From Akkermansia muciniphila (lineage in GTDB: Bacteria; Verrucomicrobiota; Verrucomicrobiia; Verrucomicrobiales; Akkermansiaceae), in the NCBI GenBank assembly GCA_945874895.1, contig CAMCIC010000002.1, forward strand, positions 62,001 through 126,000: 64,000 nt of DNA. Reading direction: 5' to 3'. Position numbers and translations under genes: made by a program. The notes beneath the pieces are model-generated. The model was not told where the DNA came from and did no database searches. It saw only the letters and a program-made list of their open reading frames with translations. Positions 27,617 to 36,359 of this stretch are shown piece by piece; within the stretch, counting starts at the first letter, position 1, and each line of letters opens with the position of its first letter.

Positions 27617-30169
27617 ATGATGATCCGGCATACGTTACTTAGCCTGATCATCTGCCTGTTTTCACACGCCGCAGTCCCCCCTTCGGACCTAGAAAAACAG
27701 GGACGTGAAGCAATGGCAGCGCATCTCCCTGATGTGGCCGCCGCGCGCTTTGAAGCACGTCTTGCCCATCTGCCTGCCGATGCAGAAGAAACGACCCGCC
27801 TTCTGCTGCTTTTAGGAGAATCTCAGGTGCGGGCCCATCAATCCCAAAAAGCTCTCACGACACTATCCCACGAACTTCTGAGGGACTCTTCGCTGGCTCT
27901 TTTTTGGAAAGCGCAAGCCCATCGAGCAGAGGGTGAATTGCAACGGGCGATCGAGCTTCTGGACCAAGTCATCACAATCAAAAGTTTTCCTTATTTCGGA
28001 GAAGCCGTGCTGACTCGTTCACGCCTCCTCTCCGCCTTGGGCAACCAGCGTGCCGCCATCGATGGCCTCAATCTGCTCACAAGCACCAAGTCAGCCCTCG
28101 CCAACCGCGCCAAGCTCGACCAAGCGCGATTGCTGCTGATAACGGGGAAAACGGAAGAGGCTCGCAAAATACTGCCTAGTGCGAAATCTCTCAAGGGTGG
28201 CGAGGCGCTCGATGCAAAACTATTGAATGCCGCACTCTTGCATACCGAAAGCAAATTCCCACAAGCGGTGGCTGAGTATCAAAACATTCTCAAATCCTAC
28301 GAAAAAGAAGGAGAACCTCTGCCGGCCTTTATCCATGAGGCTGCGATCGGAATGGCGCGAGCCCGCGCATCACTCAACCAAAGAACTGAAGCCACAGACG
28401 CACTTCTATCCTTTCTCCAAAACCAACCAGACTCGCCTGTTCTTGATGAAGCTTTTTCCCTTCTAGAAACTCTCGCGCTCAAGGAGTCCGCAGCAGATGA
28501 CCCCGTTGTCTCCTTGATCGATGCACGCCTCAAGCAATGGTCCATAACCCCACAAGTCAAGTTGCCCGCCCTCCTTCCCCAGTCATCGACAGGAGTCGCC
28601 GATCGCCTGCCCACTTTGACTGAATTTGATCATTCCGAACTTCACGCCCACGCCCTCTACTTGCGCATCCGCCAGCAGTCACAGCTCCAAGAGGCTGAGA
28701 ACCTTGATCTTCTCCGTCGTCTCGTAACGCAGTTGCACTGGGAACATCCGGATCACCCGCTCGCACAAAAAGGCACCATCGCCCTAGCGCGCGCGCTTTT
28801 CCGCGAAAAACAGTTCGATAAAGCGGCCCATCTGCTCGAAAACCTCATTGGTTGCGCAGTGGGTGGAACCGCAGAAACAGAAGCACACCTCTTGCTAGCT
28901 CGGGAGTTTTTCCGACAACAAAACTTCAGTGAAGCAGCCGGAGCTTTCGAAAAGGCCGCTCAAGCACTTTTACCGCTGGCACAAAACAATGCGCAGTTCA
29001 ATGCGGGGATTTCCTGGCTGCTTGCCGGTGATATCGGTCAATGGCAGCAACTGCTGGACGCAGCCACACCGCAGCTCAAGGCTAGTTTGCAGCTCGAGCA
29101 GGCGCTCCTTGCTGCGCAGCAACAACCGGAACGTGGGTTGCCGATGCTGGACCGCTTCATCATCGATCATCCGAACCACTACCGCATCATCGAGGCGCGC
29201 TTGGCAATGACGTTTTGCGCGCTTGATCAAGTGCCCCCATCGATCGCTCTCGCCCGGACATTGCTCGATTCGCTAGCGGGACAAAGCGAGTTTTCCGAGG
29301 AAATTCTGCTTGCTCAAATCCAACTGGCCACCGCCACCCGGGAAAATTCCGCAGCCATTGGCTTGAGCAGGAAATTTCTCAGCACTTATCCTGAATCCCC
29401 CCAACTCGCCAACGTAACCCTCTCGCTGGGCATTGCACTCTATCAAAACGGAGACCTCAACGATGCTCGCCAAACCCTGCAGAAGTTGGAAAAAAGTCAT
29501 CCAGAAAAAGCCGCGCCGGCACTTTTGATTGCCGCCAGAGCGGCCGCGCGAACAGGCACACCGCAATCATTGACAGAAGCGATGGAACTGTTTGACCGCA
29601 TCATCCGATCCAAGTCTTCTCTCTCCGCCTTTGCCGCCCTGGAAAAAGCACGCACACTCATCGACACCAAATCCACCGCATCCCTCCAGTTGGCGACGAC
29701 AGAACTGGAAACCCTGCACGGGACCTTGGAACATAACCCCTCCTTGCAGATCACGGCCGGTTTGCTCTGGATGGAAACCCTCCACGCTCTCAGCGGATCC
29801 GACACCAAACGACTTCAAGAAGGTCTTTCTCTGCAGCGCAAACTGCTCGATCACCCGCTGCTGGCCGACGATGACCGCAACCGCGTGATCTACTTTCGCG
29901 GCCTGACACTCGAGCAACTCAACCAAGCGGATCAGGCTTTGGACGCCTACTATCAAGTCATAGAGACCGCGAGCAAACAAGCTCCTTCGCAGTGGGACTA
30001 CTTCGAACGCTGTGGTTTCAATGCCATCGCTCTACTGGAAAAAAACCGTCGATGGGAGCCGGCGATCGCACTAGCAAAAAAACTGGCGACCTTTCCTTCG
30101 CCTCGCGCCAAGGAAGCCGAACAACGCGCCGAGAGGCTCAGCCTCGAGCACATGATCCTAGATCAATGA
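27617..30169 (+). CDS. Large secreted TPR-repeat protein
   Basis: The tandem ATG at 27617/27620 gives about 850 residues with a signal peptide (MIRHTLLSLIICLFSHAA). The open frame starts at 27443 inside bioB, but that segment is not plausible protein. Many TPR-like helix pairs fill the rest, for example EGELQRAIELLDQVITIKSF, EKQFDKAAHLLENLIG and QADQALDAYYQVIETASKQ. Length and arrangement resemble YbgF/BamD-type periplasmic scaffold proteins. No catalytic domain is seen. Confidence 0.7.
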   Translation: MMIRHTLLSLIICLFSHAAVPPSDLEKQGREAMAAHLPDVAAARFEARLAHLPADAEETTRLLLLLGESQVRAHQSQKALTTLSHELLRDSSLALFWKAQAHRAEGELQRAIELLDQVITIKSFPYFGEAVLTRSRLLSALGNQRAAIDGLNLLTSTKSALANRAKLDQARLLLITGKTEEARKILPSAKSLKGGEALDAKLLNAALLHTESKFPQAVAEYQNILKSYEKEGEPLPAFIHEAAIGMARARASLNQRTEATDALLSFLQNQPDSPVLDEAFSLLETLALKESAADDPVVSLIDARLKQWSITPQVKLPALLPQSSTGVADRLPTLTEFDHSELHAHALYLRIRQQSQLQEAENLDLLRRLVTQLHWEHPDHPLAQKGTIALARALFREKQFDKAAHLLENLIGCAVGGTAETEAHLLLAREFFRQQNFSEAAGAFEKAAQALLPLAQNNAQFNAGISWLLAGDIGQWQQLLDAATPQLKASLQLEQALLAAQQQPERGLPMLDRFIIDHPNHYRIIEARLAMTFCALDQVPPSIALARTLLDSLAGQSEFSEEILLAQIQLATATRENSAAIGLSRKFLSTYPESPQLANVTLSLGIALYQNGDLNDARQTLQKLEKSHPEKAAPALLIAARAAARTGTPQSLTEAMELFDRIIRSKSSLSAFAALEKARTLIDTKSTASLQLATTELETLHGTLEHNPSLQITAGLLWMETLHALSGSDTKRLQEGLSLQRKLLDHPLLADDDRNRVIYFRGLTLEQLNQADQALDAYYQVIETASKQAPSQWDYFERCGFNAIALLEKNRRWEPAIALAKKLATFPSPRAKEAEQRAERLSLEHMILDQ

Positions 30170-30239
30170 GAGCAGTCTCCTGCCATCAATTTTATGATTT
30201 GGTGATTGGACATTGCTCGGGATCGATTATCATTTTCCC

Positions 30240-31088
30240 ATGCCACGACCGGTTGACATCGTGATCGATTTTTTACGCGAACAACAGTCACGCGGCATCA
30301 CGCATGTGGACTTGGATGATTCCGCCCGCGCGTTTCTCAATCAACTTTCTTCTCGGAGAACCGAATCGCCTGCACTGGCTGCATCGCGAGCCGTCATAAA
30401 GCACGAGGACACCGAACCCACGAGAGCCACGGAACCCGTCGTGCGAACGCCCTGGCAAACGCAAGGACAAACCAAAGCCGAGCGTCTGGCGGATCTTCGC
30501 CGCCAATTGGCGGACCTACCCCGCCGTCATTCATTGGAGCAATTGCGCACTCAAATGGTATTCTCTCAAGGCAACCCAGATGCGGAGATCGCATTCATCG
30601 GGGAAAGTCCATCCCATCATGATGAACAACACGGCTTCCCCTTCGCGGGAGCAGTGGGTGAGAAATTCGACTTGATTCTCAAGGCCATGAACCTCAGTCG
30701 TGCAGAGGTTTACATCACTCATTTTGTCAAATTTCGGCCTGCCACAAAAAATCAAACCACCAACAACCGGGCGCCGAGCAACCACGAAATCGAGGCGTTT
30801 CTCCCCGCCCTGGCGCACGAAATGGAAATCATATCTCCTCGTGTGATTGTGACTCTCGGATCCCTAACCTCCACTCGACTCTGTCCGTCCGCTTCATCGG
30901 CGGATGAACTCCGTGGTCAATGGCACATGTGGAACGGTATTTCGCTGCGCACAACGGATGCCCCGTCCTTTCTCCTGACTGCCGTTCACCAGAAAAAACG
31001 CAAATTTTGGGAGGACATGCTCGCTGTCATGGAAAAGCTCAGCCTGCCCATCAGCGAAAAACAACGCGGCTTCTTTTTGCCGAAATGA
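30240..31088 (+). CDS. Divergent uracil-DNA glycosylase-fold protein lacking the Fe-S cysteines
   Basis: The ATG at 30240 gives 282 residues. Residues ~107-260 match family 4/5 UDGs: VFSQGNPDAEIAFIGESPS, GFPFAGAVGEKFDLILKAM, LSRAEVYITHFVKFRP, and RVIVTLGSL (quoted in pieces). Family 4 enzymes hold a [4Fe-4S] cluster with four Cys; here the equivalent places read LPRRHS, KFRP and EAFLP, so all are absent. GEAPG has become GESPS, and the HP(A/S)xLL motif is HQKKRKF near 250. A ~100-residue N-terminal extension is unlike the family. Glycosylase activity is therefore doubtful; binding of DNA or another fold-related role is possible. Confidence 0.7.
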   Translation: MPRPVDIVIDFLREQQSRGITHVDLDDSARAFLNQLSSRRTESPALAASRAVIKHEDTEPTRATEPVVRTPWQTQGQTKAERLADLRRQLADLPRRHSLEQLRTQMVFSQGNPDAEIAFIGESPSHHDEQHGFPFAGAVGEKFDLILKAMNLSRAEVYITHFVKFRPATKNQTTNNRAPSNHEIEAFLPALAHEMEIISPRVIVTLGSLTSTRLCPSASSADELRGQWHMWNGISLRTTDAPSFLLTAVHQKKRKFWEDMLAVMEKLSLPISEKQRGFFLPK

Positions 31089-31187
31089 GAGTCATGGAAT
31101 CGCCCAGTGATGCGAATTTTTGATCTTGCTTCGTCTATCTTTGCCTGAGGCAAGTTACGACGAACCCGAAGAAGTCTCTACAAGATA

Positions 31188-31216
31188 ACGAGGGAACGCT
31201 CGCTGCGCTCCCTCGT
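31188..31216 (-). terminator. Hairpin downstream of the redoxin gene, possible terminator
   Basis: ACGAGGGA/TCCCTCGT with inner CGC/GCG pairs forms a strong stem 20 bases after the redoxin stop. On the minus strand only TATCTTG follows, so the T run is poor; it may act as a weak terminator between the two convergent genes. Confidence 0.45.
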
Positions 31217-31235
31217 ATGGAATTCCGCGTAAGAA

Positions 31236-31841
31236 TCAATATTTCACACCGCAACCATACGGTTCGGTTTTGGCATTACTGACTTCCTTGCCAGCCAGCA
31301 CTTCATCCAGCGCTTTGGCCACGAAGTTCTCAGCACCTGCGATGTCTGCGGCATTGGTCGTTTTTTTCGAATCAATGGCTCCATGATAGACGAGAATCCC
31401 TTCCTGATTGATCACAAACATGTGCGGTGTCGTCTTAGCCGCGTAGGCCTTGCCCATCGTCCCGCTTTCATCGGCAATCAGGTGCGTGGCCTTGCTGCCC
31501 TTTTCTGCGGAAATTTTGAGAAACGTCTCGTTATCGGTGAAGGATCCACTGGCTTTGGAACCGGAGTTGATGGTGATCCACACCACGCCCTTACCAGTAT
31601 AGGTCTCCTGCAATTTCTGCATGTTTTGCGAGCCATAGTGCTTCACGACGAAGGGGCAACCGTGATTGACCCATTCGAGAACCACGACTTTTCCTTTCAA
31701 AGTTGCAAGAGATACATCCACCCCCTTGGCATCTTTGGAGGAAAATGCGGGAGCTGGCTTACCAATTTCCGCAGCATGGGCAGAAATGGAGAGGGAGATG
31801 GCACTGACCATCGCGGCGAACATGTTCTTAGCTGTCATCAT
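31236..31841 (-). CDS. Secreted redoxin (AhpC/TSA-thioredoxin fold)
   Basis: The 201 residues start with a signal peptide (KNMFAAMVSAISLSISAHA). The domain shows IGKPAPAFSSKDAKG, LKGKVVVLEWVNHGCPFVVKHY and TTPHMFVINQEG, the peroxiredoxin/TlpA pattern with a cis-Pro. The active site keeps a single Cys (GCPFV) where thioredoxins have CxxC, and a C-terminal YGCGVKY provides another Cys. This form is common in proteins annotated as redoxin family. A DsbD-like N-domain protein is the next gene upstream on the same strand, which fits a periplasmic thiol redox pair. Confidence 0.85.
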   Translation of the reverse strand: MMTAKNMFAAMVSAISLSISAHAAEIGKPAPAFSSKDAKGVDVSLATLKGKVVVLEWVNHGCPFVVKHYGSQNMQKLQETYTGKGVVWITINSGSKASGSFTDNETFLKISAEKGSKATHLIADESGTMGKAYAAKTTPHMFVINQEGILVYHGAIDSKKTTNAADIAGAENFVAKALDEVLAGKEVSNAKTEPYGCGVKY

Positions 31842-31951
31842 ATCAATCGAATCTGGAGTTGGTTGTTTTTACCCGTTTGATGGCGAATTTCTTTCGCAAA
31901 TCGGGTGAATGATTTTCCTCATTTGAGGAGGCAGTCCAATAGGAAAATGCA

Positions 31952-32770
31952 CTATTTTTTCCACTCAATGCGAATGGGATTTGCCCCTTGTGGCGGCACC
32001 ACAACCAGGACGAGGCTCGTCAAGGCAACTGTAGAGTATTCGTTTTTTTTGACACGAGTCTTGAATCCGTCAGAGGATTTTTGCAAGACCATCGGCTTAC
32101 TCGGATCGAGCGCCTGCTCGGTTACAGGGAAAACTTGCGCACCATCCCATGCCAGGTGATCCGCTCCCTTTAGCATGAGCTCTACCCAACCATCCGCTTC
32201 CTTCACATCCAGAGTCAATCGAGCATCGGTTTGGGGCAATTTTTCAAAGGCCTGCCGAATGGCGAGGGCTCGCTGTGGATCCGCAGTTGCCGCATCAGCC
32301 AAATCAACCTTGATCGCCGCTTCTCCCGCAGCACATTCCTTTTCGTTGCATGCCAGCCAAGAAACGGTAGCCTCGACCTGTCCTGCTCCCTGCCCTTTCT
32401 CGGAAACCGTCAGCAAAACGGGTAATAGCACTTCGCCTGTGTAACCGTAGCACGCCAATTCTCCTGTCATTTCTCTCTTTGGTGCGGGAAAAAGAACTTC
32501 ACCCACTGAGATGCCCTCGGGCAACTTCCAGGTGACCTCTGTTTTCATGCCACCTTCTCCCGGATTGATCCAATAGCCGTGCCAACCTTTTTCATAAACC
32601 ATGCGAATGGCAGCAGGAATGAGTGTGGGGCTTCCTTGTTTCACTACCGGTGGCGATAACCATAACTCAGCGCTGGCATGTCCGCTTGCCAGAGAGAATC
32701 GCTGTGTCATCATCCAAATTCCGATGAGTAGAATCAAGCGCACGCGCCAGTCGAGCAGGATGACCATCAT
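31952..32770 (-). CDS. Stand-alone DsbD N-terminal-like (DsbC-like) domain protein
   Basis: The ATG at 32770 gives 272 residues with a signal peptide. The core matches the N-terminal periplasmic domain of DsbD-type thiol:disulfide interchange proteins: GWHGYWINPGEGGMKTEVTW (about 61-80), ACYGYTGEVLLPVLLTV and WLACNEKECAAGEA. The membrane electron-transfer domain and C-terminal thioredoxin domain of full DsbD are absent. The Cys residues in ACYGY and LACNEKEC are candidates for redox chemistry. Its downstream neighbour is a secreted redoxin. Confidence 0.8.
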   Translation of the reverse strand: MMVILLDWRVRLILLIGIWMMTQRFSLASGHASAELWLSPPVVKQGSPTLIPAAIRMVYEKGWHGYWINPGEGGMKTEVTWKLPEGISVGEVLFPAPKREMTGELACYGYTGEVLLPVLLTVSEKGQGAGQVEATVSWLACNEKECAAGEAAIKVDLADAATADPQRALAIRQAFEKLPQTDARLTLDVKEADGWVELMLKGADHLAWDGAQVFPVTEQALDPSKPMVLQKSSDGFKTRVKKNEYSTVALTSLVLVVVPPQGANPIRIEWKK

Positions 32771-32787
32771 GTGCAACAGAAAAATGG

Positions 32788-33015
32788 TTACAGCAAATCC
32801 GTGGAGGTGACAGAGTTCTGCTCGCGCGCTCCCAGCAATTTGGCTTGGGCAATCACCCGGAGGGTTGATTCGTCAAAACGAAAAGAATGGCAGTTCGGAC
32901 ATAACACCGTGCGAATGCCCACGATCGAATCGCAACCTTCGCACACCTTATACGATGCGGCATTGGCGGCGATTTTACGGGCTTTCTCCTGTCGTGTTTC
33001 GGAATGGCTCATCAT
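32788..33015 (-). CDS. Small zinc-ribbon protein
   Basis: The 75-residue cytoplasmic protein carries one CxxC pair in VCEGCDS and one in LCPNCHS, spaced 14 residues apart, the pattern of a small zinc ribbon. A charged N-terminal helix precedes the ribbon. Function is unknown; nucleic-acid or ribosome binding is the usual role of such ribbons. It lies just downstream of the rpsT terminator and 17 bases upstream of the DsbD-like gene. Confidence 0.72.
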   Translation of the reverse strand: MMSHSETRQEKARKIAANAASYKVCEGCDSIVGIRTVLCPNCHSFRFDESTLRVIAQAKLLGAREQNSVTSTDLL

Positions 33016-33032
33016 GAGGGCAGATAAGGGCG

Positions 33033-33068
33033 AAAAAAAGCGGACGAGGCATGAGCCAGTCCGCTTTT
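33033..33068 (-). terminator. Intrinsic terminator of rpsT
   Basis: On the minus strand AAAAGCGGAC pairs with GTCCGCTTTT around a 13-base loop and continues into a run of seven T. It begins 22 bases after the rpsT stop, separating rpsT from the zinc-ribbon gene. Confidence 0.9.
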
Positions 33069-33089
33069 GCTAAATGACAGAGTGTCTGA

Positions 33090-33356
33090 TCAAGCGCTGG
33101 CCGATGCCAGAGCCTTGGCAGCCTTGCTCTTGATGTTCGCAGCCTTGTTGCTGTGAATGAGGTTGGTCTTGGAAGCCTTATCTACGGCGGAAGCCAACTC
33201 GCTCACGGCAGTCGTGGCAGCCACTTTGTCGCCGGTGGTAAGGGCTTCCGCAACTTTTTTGCGAAGCGTTCTGATACGGCTTTTCGCAGCGCGATTACGT
33301 TCCGTGCGCACTTCGGTTTGGCGGATGCGCTTCTGGGCAGATTTGGTGTGGGCCAT
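33090..33356 (-). CDS. rpsT: 30S ribosomal protein S20
   Basis: S20 binds 16S rRNA helices at the bottom of the 30S body. The ATG at 33356 gives 88 residues beginning MAHTKSAQKRIRQTEVR, the canonical start; an in-frame ATG 13 codons upstream is rejected. The rest is a basic helical bundle with VDKASKTNLIHSNKAANIKSK. It is monocistronic, with a strong terminator, and divergent from phoH across a 287-base gap that must hold both promoters. Confidence 0.96.
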   Translation of the reverse strand: MAHTKSAQKRIRQTEVRTERNRAAKSRIRTLRKKVAEALTTGDKVAATTAVSELASAVDKASKTNLIHSNKAANIKSKAAKALASASA

Positions 33357-33643
33357 GATAAAAAAATGACTGAGTTGAAGATGATCGAACGACAATTCCG
33401 CATGCGCGGGGCGAGAAACCTACCGTTTTTCAGTGAGGTGTCAAGAAAAAGGCGTAAATCGCGGCAAAAAAATCGACAACGGAAAAAAACCATTCATTTG
33501 AAGGCGATTTTTGGACTTTTCGATTGATTCAGTCTCAGGATGCGCAACAGTAAAGGTAACTTAAAGATGTCATTTTTTCATTTGCTCCCTATGGCTACAG
33601 AATCGGATCATTTCCAGAGAAATACTCTCCGACAAAGCTTGCC

Positions 33644-35194
33644 ATGTCCGAGAAAAAAACAATGATTCAGTCCGACAAAAACGAATTGATCGAAACCATT
33701 TCCCACCATACTACCGTGCCAGCCAAACGAATCAAATCTACCCCAACAGCGCTGGGAAGCGCGGCGCCTCAGGAATACGGACTGGTCGCTCCGACTCAGG
33801 ATGTGAAGAATTATGTTCTCGATACCAATGTCCTCCTCCACGATCCCGCATGTCTCGGGCGCTTCAAGGAAAACCACATTTGTGTGCCCGCCGATGTGCT
33901 AGCCGAACTGGATAAATTCAAAAGTGAACAAACCGAACGCGGCGCGAATGCTCGCAAGGTGCACCGCATGCTGATGGAAATGTTTGCTGGCTCCGACACT
34001 GTGACGCAAGGAGTCCCCACGCAAGGAGGCGGCACGGTGCGGATGGTGATTTATGATCCCCAGATTTGCCAGAAGAATACCGAACGACTGGACCAGTTTC
34101 ATCGGATCTTCCCCGATCGCGAGAGAATGGACCATCGCATCCTCGCGTGCGTGCTTCTGATTACTCAATACAACGAGTCGCCCGTAATCCTTGTCACGAA
34201 GGATCTGAACATGCACCTGAAGGCGCGCGCCGTGGGATTGAACTGTGAGGACTATCTCAACGACAAAGTCAGACCTGAGGAAATCGCGAATTACGAAAAC
34301 AAACGCATCCCCGTAGATGCATCGGAACTTCAACGCTTCGCCAGCAGCGGGGAACTCGATCTGGAAGAAAGTCGCATCGAGGGCTTGAGCGTGAATGAAT
34401 ACGTATTGCTCGATGCCGGAGATCATCATCACATGCCCGCACGCGTGGACGCCCATGGCATGCTGGTTCGATTGCTGTGCCCAGATGTGCTAAAAATTCC
34501 CGATGGTCACAATCTGAAGCCTCTCAACATCGGACAAAAATGCCTGATCGACGCTCTGCTGAATCCTGACATTTCCCTCGTCACATGCTATGGTCATGCT
34601 GGCACAGGGAAAACCCTGGTGGCCGTGGCAGTGGGTCTCCATGAAATGTTCAATCGCCGCTACAATGGCGTTACGATCAGCCGTCCTGTGGTCGCCATGG
34701 GTGACCAGCTCGGTTTCCTCCCGGGGACCTTGGAAGAAAAAATGCGTCCCTGGCTCCAGCCCATCCACGATGCACTGGACCTATTGATGCGCCCCACCAT
34801 GCCGCCAGGCCCGCGTCGCAAGCAGATGAAAAAAGAAACGCCTGATCCCAAAGTCAAAAAACCATGGGAGTTGTTGATGGATCAAGGCATCATCGAAATC
34901 GAGGCACTCTGCTACATCCGCGGTCGCTCGATTCCCAATCGCTTTTTCATTCTCGACGAAGCACAGCAACTTACGCCGCAGGAGGCGAAAACCGTAGTAA
35001 CCCGCATGAGCCGAGGCTCCAAGCTCGTGCTCGTTGGCGATCCCGCACAGATCGATAACCCCTACGTTGACAGCCGCAGCAATGGTCTCGTTTACACACG
35101 CAATCGGCTCAAGGACCAGTCCTTCACCGCCCACGTAGCCCTTACCCGCGGCGAGCGCTCGGAGTTGGCAGACGTCGGGGCACGCCTCATGTAA
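33644..35194 (+). CDS. PIN-domain/PhoH-like ATPase fusion
   Basis: The 516-residue protein joins an N-terminal PIN nuclease domain (YVLDTNVLLHDP with Asp60 near residues 57-68, then DVLAELDKFK and DHRILACVLL with its acidic residues) to a C-terminal PhoH P-loop ATPase (CYGHAGTGKTLVAVA near 315, FILDEAQQLTPQEAKTVVTRM near 432, LVGDPAQID). Such PhoH2-type proteins act as RNA helicases/nucleases in characterised cases. The first ~50 residues are a low-complexity lead. It is not beside ybeY, unlike the single-domain phoH of many bacteria. The C terminus reads RGERSELADVGARLM, typical for the family. Confidence 0.93.
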   Translation: MSEKKTMIQSDKNELIETISHHTTVPAKRIKSTPTALGSAAPQEYGLVAPTQDVKNYVLDTNVLLHDPACLGRFKENHICVPADVLAELDKFKSEQTERGANARKVHRMLMEMFAGSDTVTQGVPTQGGGTVRMVIYDPQICQKNTERLDQFHRIFPDRERMDHRILACVLLITQYNESPVILVTKDLNMHLKARAVGLNCEDYLNDKVRPEEIANYENKRIPVDASELQRFASSGELDLEESRIEGLSVNEYVLLDAGDHHHMPARVDAHGMLVRLLCPDVLKIPDGHNLKPLNIGQKCLIDALLNPDISLVTCYGHAGTGKTLVAVAVGLHEMFNRRYNGVTISRPVVAMGDQLGFLPGTLEEKMRPWLQPIHDALDLLMRPTMPPGPRRKQMKKETPDPKVKKPWELLMDQGIIEIEALCYIRGRSIPNRFFILDEAQQLTPQEAKTVVTRMSRGSKLVLVGDPAQIDNPYVDSRSNGLVYTRNRLKDQSFTAHVALTRGERSELADVGARLM

Positions 35195-35239
35195 TGAAGC
35201 ACGGAAGAGGGCAATCCGTGCACAGGATCGAATACGGTC

Positions 35240-35728
35240 TCACAGTCTCACTCCGAAAAAATCCTTCAGCACCTGACGATAGACGTCGTGCTTGAATGGA
35301 GGCAGCCAATGGAGATCAAATTCCGTCGGCTGGATCCAGCGGTAGGCGGAAAACTCCTTGGCGCAATGGCTGACGTTGATGGCCGGCGCGTCGGCTTTGA
35401 TTTGGCAGAGAAAATAGGTTTGCTCCTGACCGTGGAATCCATGTTTTTTGCGTTTTTTCAGTCGAGCATCCAGCGGATACATGTAGCGGTAACCGGATTC
35501 CTGACGCAGGATCTCGTAATGTTCCGGCCGTAAGCCGATTTCCTCCCACACCTCACGGGCCAGAGCCTGATCGAAGGTCTCACCGGCATCCACCCCGCCT
35601 TGCGGAAATTGCCAGGAGCCAGGAAAGGTCGTGCGCTCGCAGACCAAGAGCTGTCCTTCCGGTCGCACAAAAAGCGCTGCAACATTGGGGCGAAAACGAA
35701 CCACGGACCAACGATAAAGATGTCTCAT
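35240..35728 (-). CDS. rppH: RppH-like Nudix hydrolase
   Basis: The ATG at 35728 gives 162 residues; 27 upstream codons are not plausible protein. The start FRPNVAALFVRPEGQLLVCER, then WQFPQGGVDAGE and the Nudix box GGVDAGETFDQAL...REVWEEIG are clear. QESGYRYMYP and GQEQTYFLC match RppH, which removes pyrophosphate from mRNA 5' ends to start decay. A dinucleoside polyphosphatase role is possible, as for other members. It converges on phoH and is divergent from the Asn-rich protein gene. Confidence 0.85.
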   Translation of the reverse strand: MRHLYRWSVVRFRPNVAALFVRPEGQLLVCERTTFPGSWQFPQGGVDAGETFDQALAREVWEEIGLRPEHYEILRQESGYRYMYPLDARLKKRKKHGFHGQEQTYFLCQIKADAPAINVSHCAKEFSAYRWIQPTEFDLHWLPPFKHDVYRQVLKDFFGVRL

Positions 35729-35810
35729 CCACTTGCAAGAGCCAAGTTTCCGGCGCGAATCCGATTCTTCGCTGGTCAAAAGACTCGGGGTATGCCACAA
35801 TCTGCCCATA

Positions 35811-36359
35811 ATGAAAGCAACGATCTTTTCCCTGCTCTTTGCCGCAAGCTCCTTGCTGCTCGCTCAAAATACCAATAACAACCAGAACAACAATCAGAAC
35901 AACTTGGAAGCGCGGGTCAAAGAGCTCGAAACACCAAGCAATCCTCGTTTTTGGCAATGCAACGTCAATGGCGGTGAGATTATGGTAGCGGTGGATCGCA
36001 TCGGAGCGATCAGCAAAAGCCAATACCTGCTCGATGGCGGACTCCTGTGCACAGAGGTCACGATCGATACACTCGGTGGACAGTCTCTGACCCGGATTTA
36101 TCACGTCGTTCCCGCCACCGAGGCGGTTGCCACAAATGCAGCCACGAAGATGGTGGATCGCGCGAAAGAAGTGGTGAGCAACACCTCGGCGCGCACCGGT
36201 TCCAAGCTTCACGAGATGGTGCAAAAAAGCTACCCCAATACCACCCATGCCCACACCGTGGAATTCCGCGTGATGGATTTGCAAGATCTGGAGGCCCTTT
36301 ACTCCAGCCTCAAAGCGACATGGACATCAGGCAAGGGCCGCACGTTTACGATCCGATGA
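35811..36359 (+). CDS. Secreted protein with Asn/Gln-rich linker, family unknown
   Basis: The ATG at 35811 gives 182 residues. A signal peptide (MKATIFSLLFAASSLLLA) is followed by a tract of Asn and Gln (NTNNNQNNNQNN, about 20-31) and a short predicted helix. The rest (FWQCNVNGGEIMVAVDRIGAISKSQYLL and TRIYHVVPATEAVATNAA) has no family I recognise. Its stop overlaps the start of the next gene by the ATGA pattern, so the two are translationally coupled. Confidence 0.65.
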   Translation: MKATIFSLLFAASSLLLAQNTNNNQNNNQNNLEARVKELETPSNPRFWQCNVNGGEIMVAVDRIGAISKSQYLLDGGLLCTEVTIDTLGGQSLTRIYHVVPATEAVATNAATKMVDRAKEVVSNTSARTGSKLHEMVQKSYPNTTHAHTVEFRVMDLQDLEALYSSLKATWTSGKGRTFTIR

